From Limnomonas spitsbergensis (taxonomy: Eukaryota; Chlorophyta; Chlorophyceae; Chlamydomonadales), in NCBI GenBank assembly GCA_037349105.1, contig JAYJMM010000113.1, positions 5,642,001 to 5,706,000 of the forward strand: a DNA stretch of 64,000 bases. Reading direction: 5' to 3'. Shown here one piece after another: positions 47,055 through 59,300 of the stretch (the stretch's first letter is position 1; each line of letters starts with the position of its first letter). The notes beneath the pieces are model-generated. The model was not told where the DNA came from. It worked only from the letters and a program-made list of their open reading frames with translations, and did no database searches. A program made the translations under genes and the position numbers.

Positions 47055-47487
47055 CGGATTGCTGTGTCACGTTTTCCTGAAGACGATCGGGCCTGATCGA
47101 TCAGATATCTCGGCAGGATGCACAGTTTGGATGATCAGCGATTATTTTCACTCCTCTCGATCGAGGGATGAGCAGATATTCCTGTATTCGTGTTCCTTTT
47201 CTCGGACTTTACAAACCCAATACGGTATGGCAGCTGACGTGGTAATGTGAATTGTCAGACTGATGCGGAGGTGGGGCCCACCGCGGTGGCCACCAGGTGC
47301 GGGTGCCCACCACATATCATGTGCGATTGGCACCTTGGAACATGTTGCTGGATTCCATGTACTTGTCTCCTCACACTGGATGTTGGCATAGCCTGAGCTG
47401 TGCATGGTAGCTGGAATCCCCTATCAGCCAGCCGCATGTTCTCGAACGTGCTTCATGGGCTCATGGCCCATCGGGAGCCAGTGCACC
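47055..47487. other. Intergenic upstream of the BTB-WD40 gene
   Basis: This should hold the promoter of the minus-strand BTB-WD40 gene. No motif or coding region was recognised. Confidence 0.4.
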
Positions 47488-47840
47488 TCCCTAACCTTCC
47501 AATGTCCTAGTATCCAGGAAACGGTAAGGCAGCGGGGATGGACTGGTCTTCCACGCGGTACCATAGACGTCCAAGATTTGAATGGGGACATGCATTGTGG
47601 GGTAAGCTGCCCTGCTGATAGTTTTCCTGAATGATTTGGTTGATGCTGTTCAGACGTGGACGTTTCAGAGGCTGAGGACTCCTTTGAATCTACTCCATTT
47701 CTAGCCTTTTGTGTGGCCCTTAATTTCCCCTTTTTCTCCTTCCCTGACCCCCCCTCCCCCAACAACCAAACAGTAGGACACGCACATGGTCGAACCTGTT
47801 TAAACATGGAGGTGTGATGTTATTGACAGGTTACAGTGGC
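47488..47840 (+). mobile_element. LINE 3' fragment
   Basis: FQCPSIQETVRQRGWTGLPR is a short relic of the LINE C-terminus (compare FQCPSVQDQLRERGWAGPPQ at 23.7 kb). It is followed by a TTTCAGAGGCTGAGG / CTAGCCTTTTGTG tail and GGAGGTGTGATGTTATTGAC near 47810. Confidence 0.65.
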
Positions 47841-48555
47841 AGACATTTAAGTCAACCGAATGGGAACCTGAAGCCATGGGACAGGTGCCCGGACATCGGT
47901 TCGAGCACACAAAAAGGTAGGGTAGTCGAGAGGGAAGCGAGCAAAAAAACAGTTAACCCCAGGCAGGGCAACCAACCAACCAACCAACAACCACAGACGA
48001 GCAGCGCAGGCGTTAACCCCATAACAAACTTCCGATTCGAATAAAGGTACACACTCTGAGACCCAGACCGGTATTTACAGAAAGGGTAATATAAAACAGA
48101 ATTGTAAACAAATGTATGTTCGTTGACAGAAGTCCCAGGAGCATGTAGGTTGCTCGTGCACTGTAACTATCATAACTCTTCTGCCTATATTCACAGGACT
48201 ACTTGTGATATAGGCATTAGCAGCAATCGTGGCATGTACAGTCGAAAACAAATCAAGGGTTATCGATAAATAATTTTAGATTGTACTCGAGGGGGAAATC
48301 ATAATTTCCACTGACAAGATCGCGCAAAGCAGAGACGAGCATGTTGCACTCAAGCCCGTCCTCAATATCGGTATCAGCACTGTGACATTTTCAGCATCCA
48401 AATAGTGAAAGGGCAAACAGCTGCTTCCCCAGAGCTCAAGTCGAGTCTAAAAAGCTAGCAAACAAGCGAAACGAAAATAGCAGAGATGGAGCACCTGAAA
48501 CCTAATATCCCCGCCAGCTATTTTGTGTGCCAAGGATGATGCAGAAATACTTTTG
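47841..48555. other. Intergenic, no gene seen
   Basis: AT-richer non-coding DNA with a short (CCAA)n stretch near 47970. Nothing recognisable. Confidence 0.4.
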
Positions 48556-48559
48556 CTCC

Positions 48560-48679
48560 CCCAGAGCGTCCACCACCTCACAGGTCGATCACGTCAAACC
48601 TCTGGGCCCTGCTCCAAAAGGCTCAGCCGCGGAGTAAGCGCCCAACAGTCAAGTTGGGAGAAGGAAAGCAACCTCCAGC
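48560..48679 (-). mobile_element. LINE tail directly downstream of the PEPCK stop codon
   Basis: Minus strand: GGCGCTTACTCCGCGGCTGA, GCCTTTTGGAGCAGGGCCCA, GAGGTTTGACGTGATCGACC matches the family tail (CGGCCGAGCC, GGCCCAGAGGTGTAACGTCATTGAC). It begins within about 15 bases of the PEPCK TAA and has the same orientation, so it probably forms the PEPCK 3' UTR. Confidence 0.65.
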
Positions 48680-51600
48680 TTACAGGTGCGGCCCCCCCTG
48701 CACCATGCGCTCCACTGTATCTGCGCCGACGTACTTCCCACCATCCATGAACTTGGTGAAATTCTGCGAAAGAGCGCGATGGGTAGAGCAGGCATATTCA
48801 CTTATGAGTGCAGAAAACAACAGTTGTAGGCTCATTCAATGTTCGCATCCATTTGGAATCTGCTTATATAAATATCCTGAAGTGAAATGAATCCACTACT
48901 TACCGAGTTACCCTGGCCTGCATTTCCCTACAGTATTCCCCAAGCCTAAATCCATTGTAAAAAAGGCGGCAGAAAAAACTCGGCTTCCCACCTTTGCAAA
49001 CATGCCGCCCAGATTGTCCAGCTTCTCATCAAACTCCCCCTTGTCCTTCCATGATGCCTCAGGCAGCAGCACCGATGACGGCACACCCGTGCAATCAGTA
49101 GGCACCTGAAGCATAGGAATGCCTTGCTCTTCAGTGCCTCGGCTCAGATGAATGCCCTGCTCTTCAGTGCCACAGCTCAGATGAATGCCTTGCTCTTCAG
49201 TGCCACAGCTCAAAGAAATGCCTTCCTCTTCAGTGCCTCAGCTCAGAGGACATCCATGGCTTGGAATCAGCAGTATGATCAGAATCCAGGCTTAGGCAGA
49301 ATACCTCCTTCAACTCACCCTATGGCTGGCTGCCCATCAGGCCTGCCCCCGAAACCGGAGCTGGGGCAGGAACAATTGGGACAGTCATACCTGCAGTCCG
49401 AAGACGCTCGTCGAGACAAACTTCGCCGAAGCCAGCTCGCCGGAGTGGATAGCGTCCACGATTGCACGTGTGTGCTTGAGGCTGATGCGGCTGCCCACGC
49501 CGTACTGTCCGCCGGTCCATCCCGTGTTTATGAGCCAGGCGGTGGTGCCGTGCTCCTGCATCTTCTCTGACAGCATCGCTGCATACTTCATGGGGTGCCA
49601 CCTGCAGGCAGACACAGGATTACCAGTCAGCCAGCCATCTTGTGTAGTACTGGTATAAACTTAAATTGTTGCATACAATACAGGTGAGTTGGGTAAGGGG
49701 ACAGCGTTCGACATCAAACGCGTTGAAGTTTTTAAGTAAATGATGCACACTAAATACTAAAATACGGCAAACAGTTTGACATTCCACACTGGAAACAGAA
49801 TGGAAGGGATACAGAGGCAGTGGGGAGGACATAAATAGGCTCAAAAGTGAGGCAGCATATATAGTTGTATCATGGGTACCAACCGTATAAAGATTAGTGC
49901 AGGCAAGAGTGCATGACCATAATTACTGACAGTTCAGGCTGAGACTTACGCAAGGAAGGCGGCCCCAAAACAAGCGCTGAAGGTGGCCTCCGGCTCGTTG
50001 ACGCCCTGCTCTGTGCCGGCAATCTGGACATAGCAGACACGGGAGGTCACTCGATAAGGTTGGAAACAGGAGACACAAGGTGTGTGGGGGTGGGTGGGAA
50101 GGGGGGGGGTGCGAGTCAAAAGATCCCCCATCCAGCCTGGGGCATGGCTCTCACTGTTTCTTAACTTTACTGTCGTCCCCATGGGCCCAGTGGTGGTTGC
50201 CCAGCAGCCTGCGGAAGTCGGTCTGGTGTGCCTGCAAGAAACACTGGCATGGCGTGTAGAGGGGCTCACCTTTGCCGTGTATCCAGACACAAACCAGTAC
50301 ATGGCCTGATCCAGGGTGAGCTTGCTGACTGGGGGCAGCACTCCAAACGCATCACAGCACAGGAGCATGACGTTCCTGCAGGAAGGGGCCGGCAGCAAGG
50401 GAGCAAAGGGTCAGCCTCGGGCACCACCCTCAGCCCCAGCATGCCTGCACAGCCGCAGGATGCCCTGATATCCGACAAGCGTAGGCATCAGGTCAACATG
50501 CAGATTGCGTCAGGAACACAAGAATGCACATTCCTGTCAACCTACGTGCTTGCACTCATGCAGCTATATATCTAGGAAGCGCCATAACACTCGGCAATTA
50601 TCTGGAGGTCCACCCACAATCTTTATTTGGGGGGCATAAGACAACAATTCAGCGACAGCAAGGCCTTCGTTCCCGGGGGGGGGGCTGGGGGGGGCTTGAT
50701 GCATCAAGCCTTGCTGCTTGGGCCACCCGTAGGCCGGTTGAAGTCCCAGCCGTTCCCATAAAAGTGGTCTGGCACACACTAAAGCAAACAATGTCACCTA
50801 CTTTGGGTGTGGTCCGGTGCAGGGAATTCGCGCATTGGATATGAAATCAATGGGGTAGCTGGCGCGTGTGTTCTCTGTGAGGCTAGTGCCTTCGAAGTCT
50901 ACGTCCAGGGTGTCATTGCAGAAGTCCACATTCTCAAGAACCGTGCCATGGCGGATGGCCTGGAAGATCTCAGGCTCCTTAGATGCCTGGGTGAAGCACA
51001 AGAGGGGAACATAGGTTTTCAAATTAAAAATGGCCGATTTGTTTTCAAGAGGGAGAATGCGCTACAGAGAGGAGCTAGGCCTGGAAGATCTCAGGCTCCT
51101 GGCATGCCTGGGTGAAGCACAAGAGGGGAACATCAAGGGGGGAGAATGCGCTACAGAAAGAGTCCCTGGTAAAAAGAGGGGAGCATCACGGGCGTTAATA
51201 CATTGCCAAAAGCCCCAGATTCCAAGCGCATTCATCAACCAGCCAGTCAGAGAAAAGGAAGACACTGCAGCAGTTGGGTGCTGTGTCTTCCCTCTCTTTG
51301 TCATAGATAGGTAAATATACAACACGAAGAATCGCTTCGAATGTTCTAGTTGGTCGATCCAGCCCATGCAGGTCACCAACACCGCAAGCTCAGCTATGAC
51401 ACAGATGGAGTGCGCACAGACGGTGTCTTGCTGCCTCTTGTCCGCACCTGCAGATTGATGCACTTGGCGTAGCAGCCTCCCTCGATGTTGAAGACGCCCT
51501 TGTCGCCCCAGCAGTGCTCGTCGTCACCAATCAGGGGGCGGTGCGGGTCCGCGGACAGGGTCGTCTTCCCAGTGCCTGGATCAGCAACGGTAGGAGGGCA

Positions 51601-53828
51601 TGGGCACAGGCTGGACACAAATCACGAGCCTCGAGAGATTGGTGTGTGCAGGAAAGGGCACTGTGCTGATTGGATTAGACAGACCTATCTGGACATGTGT
51701 ATTGCGGTAGAAATTTATCAGGGCATGCTTTTTCAAACATGCATAAATATTCCCCATCTGTTCATTGCTAGCCCTCACCTGAGAGGCCAAAGAACAGCGA
51801 AACGTCTCCATCCTTGCCCATGTTGCAGCCAGAATGTAGGGATAGGATGCCCTGCACAAAATGCATCAGCATAGCATCAGGGCCAAGCGTGCAGTCCAGT
51901 ATTGAGTCACATGTACCGTAACATGTTGATCAAGTGCGCAATTAAACGATTGATACAGTTCCAGCAGTGCCACCGGCGCAGCGTAAACTCATACCTGCTT
52001 GGGCATCAGATAGTTCATAACTGTGAAGACACCCTTCTTCATCTCTCCAGCATACTGTGTGCCTGAGGAGTGAGGAGTCAGGTGAAGGAGTCGGGAGAAT
52101 TACAGCAGCTTGGGGATAACAAAAAACAGCAGTTGTGAAAAGCTTTTTGAGAGCTTTTGTATTTCTCAAGCCAGAGACATAAACTGCAAGGATTCACGAT
52201 TTTATGCGTACCGAGGATCACGAGCTCCCCGCGTTGCAAGCTGAGGCCAACTGAGGTCTCCGATGCAATTTCGGGCAGGGCCTTGTCAGCAGGCATGACT
52301 CCTGAGAATAGGGAGGCAAAGAAGAAGCTCTGTGAGAATTTGTATACATCTTAGCATAACGAACACGAGGTTTGGATGGGGGCCTTCATCTCATAGCATA
52401 TAGCATTAAGCAGGGTTCATTTCAGTGTGCGCCACTGGGCCCATTGGGACATGACCCTGACCGGCCGACGGCCGGTGGTCTGTGCAGCAGGACTGACTGC
52501 ACGAGGCCACCTCGGATGAAGGCCATGATGTAGAGGCCCAAAGCTCGCTAAAATGTATCGTAGCACAAACCTGCGTTGTAAATCACAAAGTCAGGTTCCC
52601 CAAAGTCCTGAAGCTCCTCGTGTGTGGGCCGGATCAGCATGTTGTTCATGAAGAGAGCGTGGTAGGGGCGCGAACACACAACTCGGATCTTCTTGCGCGC
52701 CTGGTACACAAGGCGCAAGGAACATGGCCGCGTTTAGGGACTCAGGGTTGAGCAGGAAGCAGGGGGGTCCACCAGCCAGTATTTATTTAGGGTGCTTCAG
52801 CTACACATCAGCTACAATACGGCCTACAGCCGTGGTGGGCTGGTGCAGCAAGCTTAGCTGCATGGACCACCAGCAGTAGTCCGAATGGTCAAAGTTTCGT
52901 CAAAATCAGCTCGGTGGAACACACCGTTCAATTTCAAACAGCAAAAAAGTCTCAGAACAAGGCCATCACAGAGATCTCTCCCCTTGGCCTGACCTCCTTG
53001 TCCCAGTTTGCGTAAGCATCGACGATGAAGACCGTCTCGCACGTGTTCAGGAACTCGATGCTGCGTGCGCGGTTGGCCAGGAAGGTGGCGTCTGACATGG
53101 GCTTGTTCGGGGAGCCATCGCCCCACCATATATCCTCCTCGGAACCAGGCTCGCGCACCACACGCTTGTCTTTGGGACTCCGGCCTGGGGAGGAGGAGGA
53201 CTGCATCAGGCAGGATAGGGCCATGCAACCATGGGATCAGGCCCAAGACTCCCTGTGGTAAATGAAAGAATGTTCCATTACGGTATGCAAGGTCATACCA
53301 GCCATGAAAGCATACCTGTCTTGGCATACGACCGAGCTGCCAAGGCACCTGATGATACCACACGTGTGTCTGGCTCGTGCTTGAGCGCAAGCTCGTAGTA
53401 TGCTGCCACTGACAGGTTCCTGTTTGTTCCGGGGGGGAAAAGCTTGCAAACTTCAGTAAGAGATGGAATCATTTGGCATCACAACGTAATGAATAGCAAG
53501 AGAGACCGGGCTGGTTCAAAATACTTGCTGCTGTGTTGGGTACGGTATGACAGGGTAGAACTAGATCCCAAAGAGATCATATGCCAGGACTGACCGATAG
53601 ACGTTCTTGGGGGCTAGACCAGCTTCCTTGGCATGCTTGGAATTCGCCAGGATCGAGGCCGTCTCTTTGGATAGATCTTGGGGCCTTTGCCATGCCAACT
53701 TGTCGGAGGTTTTCTCTGGCGACGTGACTGAGGTAATAGGGATGTGCGGGTCCACGTCAGAAAAAAGTGTCACTCGCGCAATGGCAACACATTGACGATT
53801 AAGAAGTCTTGTCACCAGGCCGTAGGCG
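48680..53828 (-). CDS. PCK: Phosphoenolpyruvate carboxykinase (ATP), N-terminal exon incomplete
   Basis: Converts oxaloacetate and ATP to PEP, CO2 and ADP: gluconeogenesis and, in algae, possibly carbon concentration. Minus-strand exons: 53595-53828, 53316-53419, 52994-53184, 52571-52700, 52212-52301, 51995-52062, 51779-51851, 51448-51575, 50802-50977, 50270-50375, 49950-50023, 49391-49601, 48992-49105 and 48680-48763, phases consistent, about 593 residues. Motifs in order: [20 protein letters not shown] (substrate Arg), [52 protein letters not shown] (P-loop), [20 protein letters not shown] then CYAKCINLQ (metal-binding aspartates), [66 protein letters not shown]. No Met opens the first exon, which seems to begin at an acceptor (CTCTAG) at 53829, so the start codon lies upstream and was not found. 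The ATP-type is inferred from its plant/bacterial PEPCK pattern. Confidence 0.93.
49106..49260 (-). repeat. ~30-bp repeat next to a PEPCK splice acceptor
   Basis: Four units of AATGCCTTGCTCTTCAGTGC plus CACAGCTCAGATG (plus-strand view) sit immediately upstream, in gene sense, of the exon at 48992-49105. The unit end nearest the exon (ATGCTTCAG) is the acceptor itself. Confidence 0.7.
50957..51135 (-). repeat. Direct duplication of a PEPCK acceptor and exon start
   Basis: The block GCCTGGAAGATCTCAGGCTC, then CTTAGATGCCTGGGTGAAGC, ACAAGAGGGGAACAT (50958-51012) recurs at 51078-51132 with few changes, offset 120 bp. It spans the first bases of the exon 50802-50977 plus its upstream acceptor. Part of the next downstream block (GGGAGAATGCGCTACAGA) is also duplicated, at 51049 and 51141. 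In the copy the acceptor AAG has become CCAG. Confidence 0.85.
52790..52900 (+). repeat. Dispersed ~110-bp element, copy in a PEPCK intron
   Basis: GTGCTTCAGCTACACATCAG, then CTACAATACGGCCTACAGCC and GTGCAGCAAGCTTAGCTGCA. This matches the elements at 28741 and 57207. It is antisense to PEPCK. Confidence 0.6.
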
Positions 53829-54698
53829 CTAGAGCGCAAACAACATGCTCAATATTACAGTCTTTCTCTTTCTCTTTCGAGGTATGTCAAAGCAGACCCA
53901 TGGTCAAAGGAAACGCAACCGGTCCCTGTCAGCCGGAGTGGCGGAGTGCCCGAGCGACGACAGGTCACAGATCTAGAGGAGGATCTGCCAACCGAGTTTT
54001 AGACTACCAGCCACATCCTTCCCATGCTCTATCTACCTTTGTTCTCTCGGACGAAGTTCATGCGCAGGCTGCGAGGTGAGGAACTCGATGATCCTTCAGA
54101 CATGCGGCCAATGTGTGGACAACGTCATGATGAGTCGGTTGTCGTGTCGAAGTTGTTAAATCAATTTATTATGTCAAAGTCTCTTGCCGAATCACAGATA
54201 CTGCAGTGCGATGTGCATCACTCTTTCATGCTCACCCCACATGTCGTGGGATAGGTAAATTGTGTTGCCAGGGGCAACAGGGTGCGTGACGGGCACTCAC
54301 TAGCACTCAGATGGAACAAGGCAAGTAGCTCACCAGACCGTGGGCTTGAGTGCGTCACATGGGATAGAGACCTGACTGAGTACCGTCTCGGATAGAGGCA
54401 TTGGAGCTGCATTCCCGGAGGTGCTGTTCCTGAGGAGTTGACGCACTGCGACTGTGCAACACGTTGCATGGTGGTGTACATTGCAGTCTCGTATCGGATT
54501 AGAGTTGCAGAACTGTATGCGCTCCCGTTCTGGTATCCAACGTATAAGCGCTGTTCTTTATAGGCTACCATGGTAGATCCTAGTCAGGTTTGCGTCAGAG
54601 TGACTCAGCCCTAAAACCCTGACTTCTGGTTCTCAACTTCACCGCGGCCTCTTCAAATTTTGCTACGCCAATATTTCACAGCATCCATCAGCATCGAA
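53829..54698. other. Intergenic or 5' region shared by PEPCK and the small 54.7-kb gene
   Basis: The missing first PEPCK exon or exons should lie here. A 117-codon minus-strand open frame (54218-54571, MVAYKEQRLYVGYQNGSAYS) with several Met codons, including MQRVAQSQCVNSSGTAPPGM, is a candidate leader exon. No donor-acceptor pair gives a clean frame into 53828. Confidence 0.35.
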
Positions 54699-55680
54699 AT
54701 GGCAACCTATGTGGATGCTGAAGGAAAGGAATTGGATTCGAAGAAGGACCGACGGCCGAAACCCACCATGCATACAATTGGACAGAAGGTACCCGTAGCG
54801 GACTGACGACGGCAGGGATTTGCATATTGGCAGGGAAAGTATCTTCGGCAACACAAATATCCATATACGCTCATAATCTCACGTCATAAACTAGCGACCT
54901 AAAGATTGTATGCTTGCTCACCAGGAGCTGCTGAGAGCTTTGAAGGCTGAGGCGGATGCCCTCCAATGCACCCACTCCGACTTGAGAATTAACATACAGA
55001 AGCTACAGGTGAGACCCAGTATTCAGCATTTCTAAACTGAGCAGTTAAATGTAACCCAGAAGAGAATCGCATGAGCACTTCGTTGGTCCGCATGGTGATT
55101 GATTGTGGTCGCATGGTGCTTTTTCAATTGAAATCTGTAACATGCGCGCTGATGTTAGATCGACTGTCTCATGCATGAGTTCCTCATTCATTTTATTGAA
55201 ATTGAGGGCTCTCACAGGAAGAATGACAATATAACGCCTTTCTGACCATCACCAACATCTTTCATCACGTATTAGCATTCCGGTATTATCAAAGTAAGTT
55301 GGTATCACAAATATTGCAAATTTAACGTCAGCAATCCTGCAAGAAAGTACATTTGTCATCAGCTACCAGTACAAAGGGCACAAAAGCATGGTTATATCTA
55401 CTGGTGTATAATAGGAAACCTTGTAGGAAGTCATCGACCTGCCACATGAGGTCCATTTCATTATCGCTGCTATATTCAGTGTGTCTGGGGTGGATGGCTC
55501 ACAGTTCTGCTGCTCCTTGCTGCATTTATTTGCCAGAGCGAGGAGCGTGCCATCGAGACGATGATCCGCATGGAGCTGAACAGCCTACGAGGAGGGAGCA
55601 AGAAACAGGCGAAGACAGCGGCTAATCAGGCACCAAGGCAGCAGATCCTGCAAGCTGACAGCCAAGAGCCTCAGGACTGA
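54699..55680 (+). CDS. Small charged, helix-rich protein of unknown function
   Basis: Three exons, 54699-54788, 54925-55008 and 55537-55680 (TGA), join in phase to 105 residues. It starts MATYVDAEGKELDSKKDRRP. A helix-rich middle follows (KELLRALKAEADALQCTHSD, LRINIQKLQSEERAIETMIR, MELNSLR) whose heptad-like leucines suggest a coiled coil. The tail is Gln/Ala-rich. All three introns' sites are GT-AG with clear signals, and the exons have normal composition, so a real gene is likely. I do not recognise the family. Small coiled-coil proteins of this kind include flagellar and cytoskeletal factors, but nothing here fixes a role. It is head-to-head with PEPCK and convergent with Argonaute. Confidence 0.7.
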
Positions 55681-56361
55681 CAGGCCGATCAGGATTGTGG
55701 ACTATTTCATTATTATGGCAAAAAATAAAGCTGGATTGTGAATGACAGGTTTGACCACCCCCAACCTGGTCCACAGCTTTGTCAGTTTTTACATTTCTTT
55801 TTAACCTCATTTTTTTAGATTTCCTCTCCCCCCCATTTTCAACCTGTATATCATACCGGTACTCAGACCTACGTTTAACCGTCTCAACTGTACTGAAACC
55901 AACACCATATAAAACCCCATACTGCCTGGATGGTAGTTGCTGCGCTTACCAGTGTTTACATCCGCTACTATATAGGTTGAACTAGTTTGAGCTTGGTTGG
56001 GGGGAGGGGGGTAAAAATGCTCCGGTGGTGGAGATCGGAGATGGCTTAGACGTTTAATACACATAAGCCATGAATAACACGACAAATCGGCAACAAGCCG
56101 GCACCACCCCAACACAGTAGCAATGTCAACCTCCATGAAGGTGACAGTAGTAGCAACCGATCACAGTGGAGTTCATACCAATCCATACAGCCGAAGGAGG
56201 AAGCCTTCAGGTGATAGCTTTTGCAGACTGGGAAAGAAAGCAATGCCCATTGCCACTTACCTTTATGCGGACATACAAATTTGTTGACTTACAAGTAGCC
56301 TCAAATAAAGCTCATGCTCTGCACACACGACGTTGCTGAAGGCAAAAGTTCGTACAGATGT
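55681..56361. other. Intergenic between two convergent genes
   Basis: 3' regions of the small plus-strand gene and of the Argonaute gene. An AAAATAAAG stretch at 55720 is a possible 3' processing signal for the former. No gene is seen. Confidence 0.4.
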
Positions 56362-59300
56362 TCAGGCTGCTGACTCATAGCAGTGTCCCCTCCAGATGCT
56401 ACCAGCCTCTTTGTTGCAACATCCCCAGTCTTTCTCGCCATCTGAGCCACCTTGTGAGCAAGCTTTAGAACAGGGGGTTTGCTCACGCTCCTGAGCATGC
56501 ATGGCAGGGGCGGTGCTCATGGAGCACATCCTTGATATTGCCATTGAAGCAATGCAGCATTTGGGATTTTCAACAGTTGCATGAAACCTGCCATGGTGAC
56601 TTGCATAGCAGTGTTATGTCCCTTATGCTATGTTTCATGCCAAGCGTCGCACCTGTGGCACTGGCCGGACAGGTGGCATAGGTCGTGCGTGAGTTGCTGC
56701 ATGGCGTCTGCAGAAAAGCCGAACTCGTTGACTAGGACAGTATACCTGTTGTAGGGCATTACGTTGGGTATGGGCAGCGCCGCAAATGCAGCGGGCAGGT
56801 TACAAGGGGACACGGGGCAACAGCTCCGTAGCACATGGACATTGGTTCATGTCACGGGGGCACGACATTATAATGCCTGTGGGGGCAGCTTGCTGGTGTG
56901 TGGTTGCCAGGAGAATGCTCCTAGGGACTGGACATATCATATTTGTACCAAAGGGACATTAGGCTAGATCCAGGTAACCAAGAGTCGAATGCAGGGACAT
57001 GCATGCCAGAGGCGCAATGCACACTTACTTGGACGGGGTGTCGGTGCCGGCAGAGCTGGGATGGCTCTTGAGGAAGAATTCGAATCCAGAGCAGTCCACC
57101 ACGTCGTCATCCACAATGGTGCCGGGCATGACATTGCCGGACCTGCAACAGGCGGGCAAGCAGCATAAGGCAGGTGAAGGTCAAAAGGTGGACTGTTTAC
57201 TTTGTATGGTGCAACAGCTACAATTCAGCTACATCTCGGCGTACCGCAATGAGGGCCTGTTGCAGCAAGCCCTGCTGCTCGGGCAACCAGCTGTAGGCCG
57301 GTCAAGGTTTGGTCCCATGAGCGTAGTGATGGCTGCTCAGGGGCCTGCCCAAGTCGGTCTGTAGGGCACTCAATAAACACAGCAAAGCATCCGCATCTGG
57401 CTCAGGGGATATGGACGTCCTGGCGAATCTAGCCTTGGTAGTTTGCCGTCTCTTTAAGACAGCAAATTCCGGAGCACAGCACACACCCGCACACCGCATG
57501 TCCTGGCAGGTCCTGCAACTCTTCTGACACAGCTCGGGTGACAGAGTGCAGATCTTTGTTAACCTTGGGGCGCATAGGACCCATGGTATGGAACACTAGC
57601 GTAGAAAATAATCAAACCTCATTCAGTTTCCCATCGTCCCGGTTCATATGTTTATTGCTCACTTGTGCGTGTTTGCAGTGTCCCCAGGCGTGGGGAAGAG
57701 TTTGATCTTGTGGCCTCTGGACACGACCACAAAGACGACCTTGGGATTATACCCAGGTTTTAATGAGCTGCAGGCCTGGTTTTGAAAAGGAGGGGACAGG
57801 AGTCAGAGGCTAAGGACCATCCCAGAGCTTGTGGCCCATACGTCAATTTTTTCGGAGCCCACAGCACAGGGGCAGGCGGTCGATTTCATGGCAGACGCAT
57901 CCCTATCTGCTTGCGAGTCCCCTTCTGGCCATATGCCTGTCACGACCTGACTGCTTCTCACCCGCTTGATCCCCTTGAACTCAGCGGCCAGCACCGCGTC
58001 ATAAGACGACTCCGGGACTCCATCGCGGTACATCAAGATGATCTGAGGCAGAGGTGAGGGGGGGAGATCCAGCAGCAACGAGGCTTCAAACCGGATTTAA
58101 AAGTTGAAGACTTGTTGTCCCCCATATAATTTTAAGGTGCCACTCCCTATCTGAACCCTGTTAACGTCTAACGCTGTGGTATTTTTCATCTCTCCTCCCT
58201 CATTCGTCTTCTTATCACTGTTTTGTCTAACCTGACATGAACGAGTGACGTTGCAAAGTGTCAGCCCTCCGTTAGTTCTACATTGAACCTGCCAGGGTCA
58301 TGTTGGGCAGTTTTTGCTTAGCTGGATCAGAGGGATCCAACGCTTTTCATAAACCAGGGCAGGATCCATCGCGGAAGATTAGCAAGCTAAGCAGGCAGAA
58401 CAAACTCTACCTCAGGTAAGTTGCTGTTATTGGCTGCAGCATAGTCCTCTATGAGGCCACACGCTGCATCATGCATGCCGTAGATGAAGTGGTCGCTCTC
58501 GCCAACCTGTGAGGGGCATGTGACAAAGCAGATAACCTCAGGACATGTGTGTGACTAGGCGGAGAAGGGGGTGCTCTAGCTCCAGTGGGAGGCAGACAGG
58601 CAGTGCTATGGCTAAACCCTACCCCCCCCCCTTCCCTGTGCCAAGCTTTCCTCACCTGCACCAGCATCTGCGGCTGGCTCACCCTCACCGCTTTCCTGTC
58701 AATATCAGAAGCAGGGAGAAAAAAACTGAAGCATGGCTCATCAGGCATCACGCAGAATGGACAACGCTTCAGGTCAACCAGCAATAAGCAACCAGCAACG
58801 CTCAGAACTTAAAAAACAGGCTTTTCCTCATACACCCAGCTCTTCCATGGTCTTGCCTTTATCTTTATATCTTACCGGTCTAGGGTGCCCACTAGCCCTG
58901 CGTAGGTAATGGCAGCGTTGCCCCGGCCAGCCTGGGTGGACCTTGAAACATCAGCACCCATCACCTGCGTGCGCGTGTTAGGAGGTACACTGGCGTCAGT
59001 CCACATTCAATGCTGGAAGGGTGGAGGTATGAAGTGGGGAATGGGTCTCCGCATCTGGCCCTCAATCGGCAAGGTCCACAATCCAAGGCAAAGTCAGGCA
59101 GGGCATGGACAGATTCGAGTCTTAAGTAAGGCTGCCTCAGAAACAACGGGACAGGGTCAACAAGATGAACGCTTGGACCTCAGCAACTGCACCAGGCAGA
59201 TATCCAAGGCGGCAAGGTGCTTATCATAATGAACACATCCACCATCAGGGTCTCACACTTCAACACACCATGAAGTGTTTATCTCCAAGGAAAGAGGCCC

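Noticed and set aside
54218..54571. Minus-strand frame as first exon of PEPCK (possible targeting peptide)
   Set aside because: Position and strand fit, but no donor in it joins the acceptor at 53829 in phase, so it was not added to the gene model.
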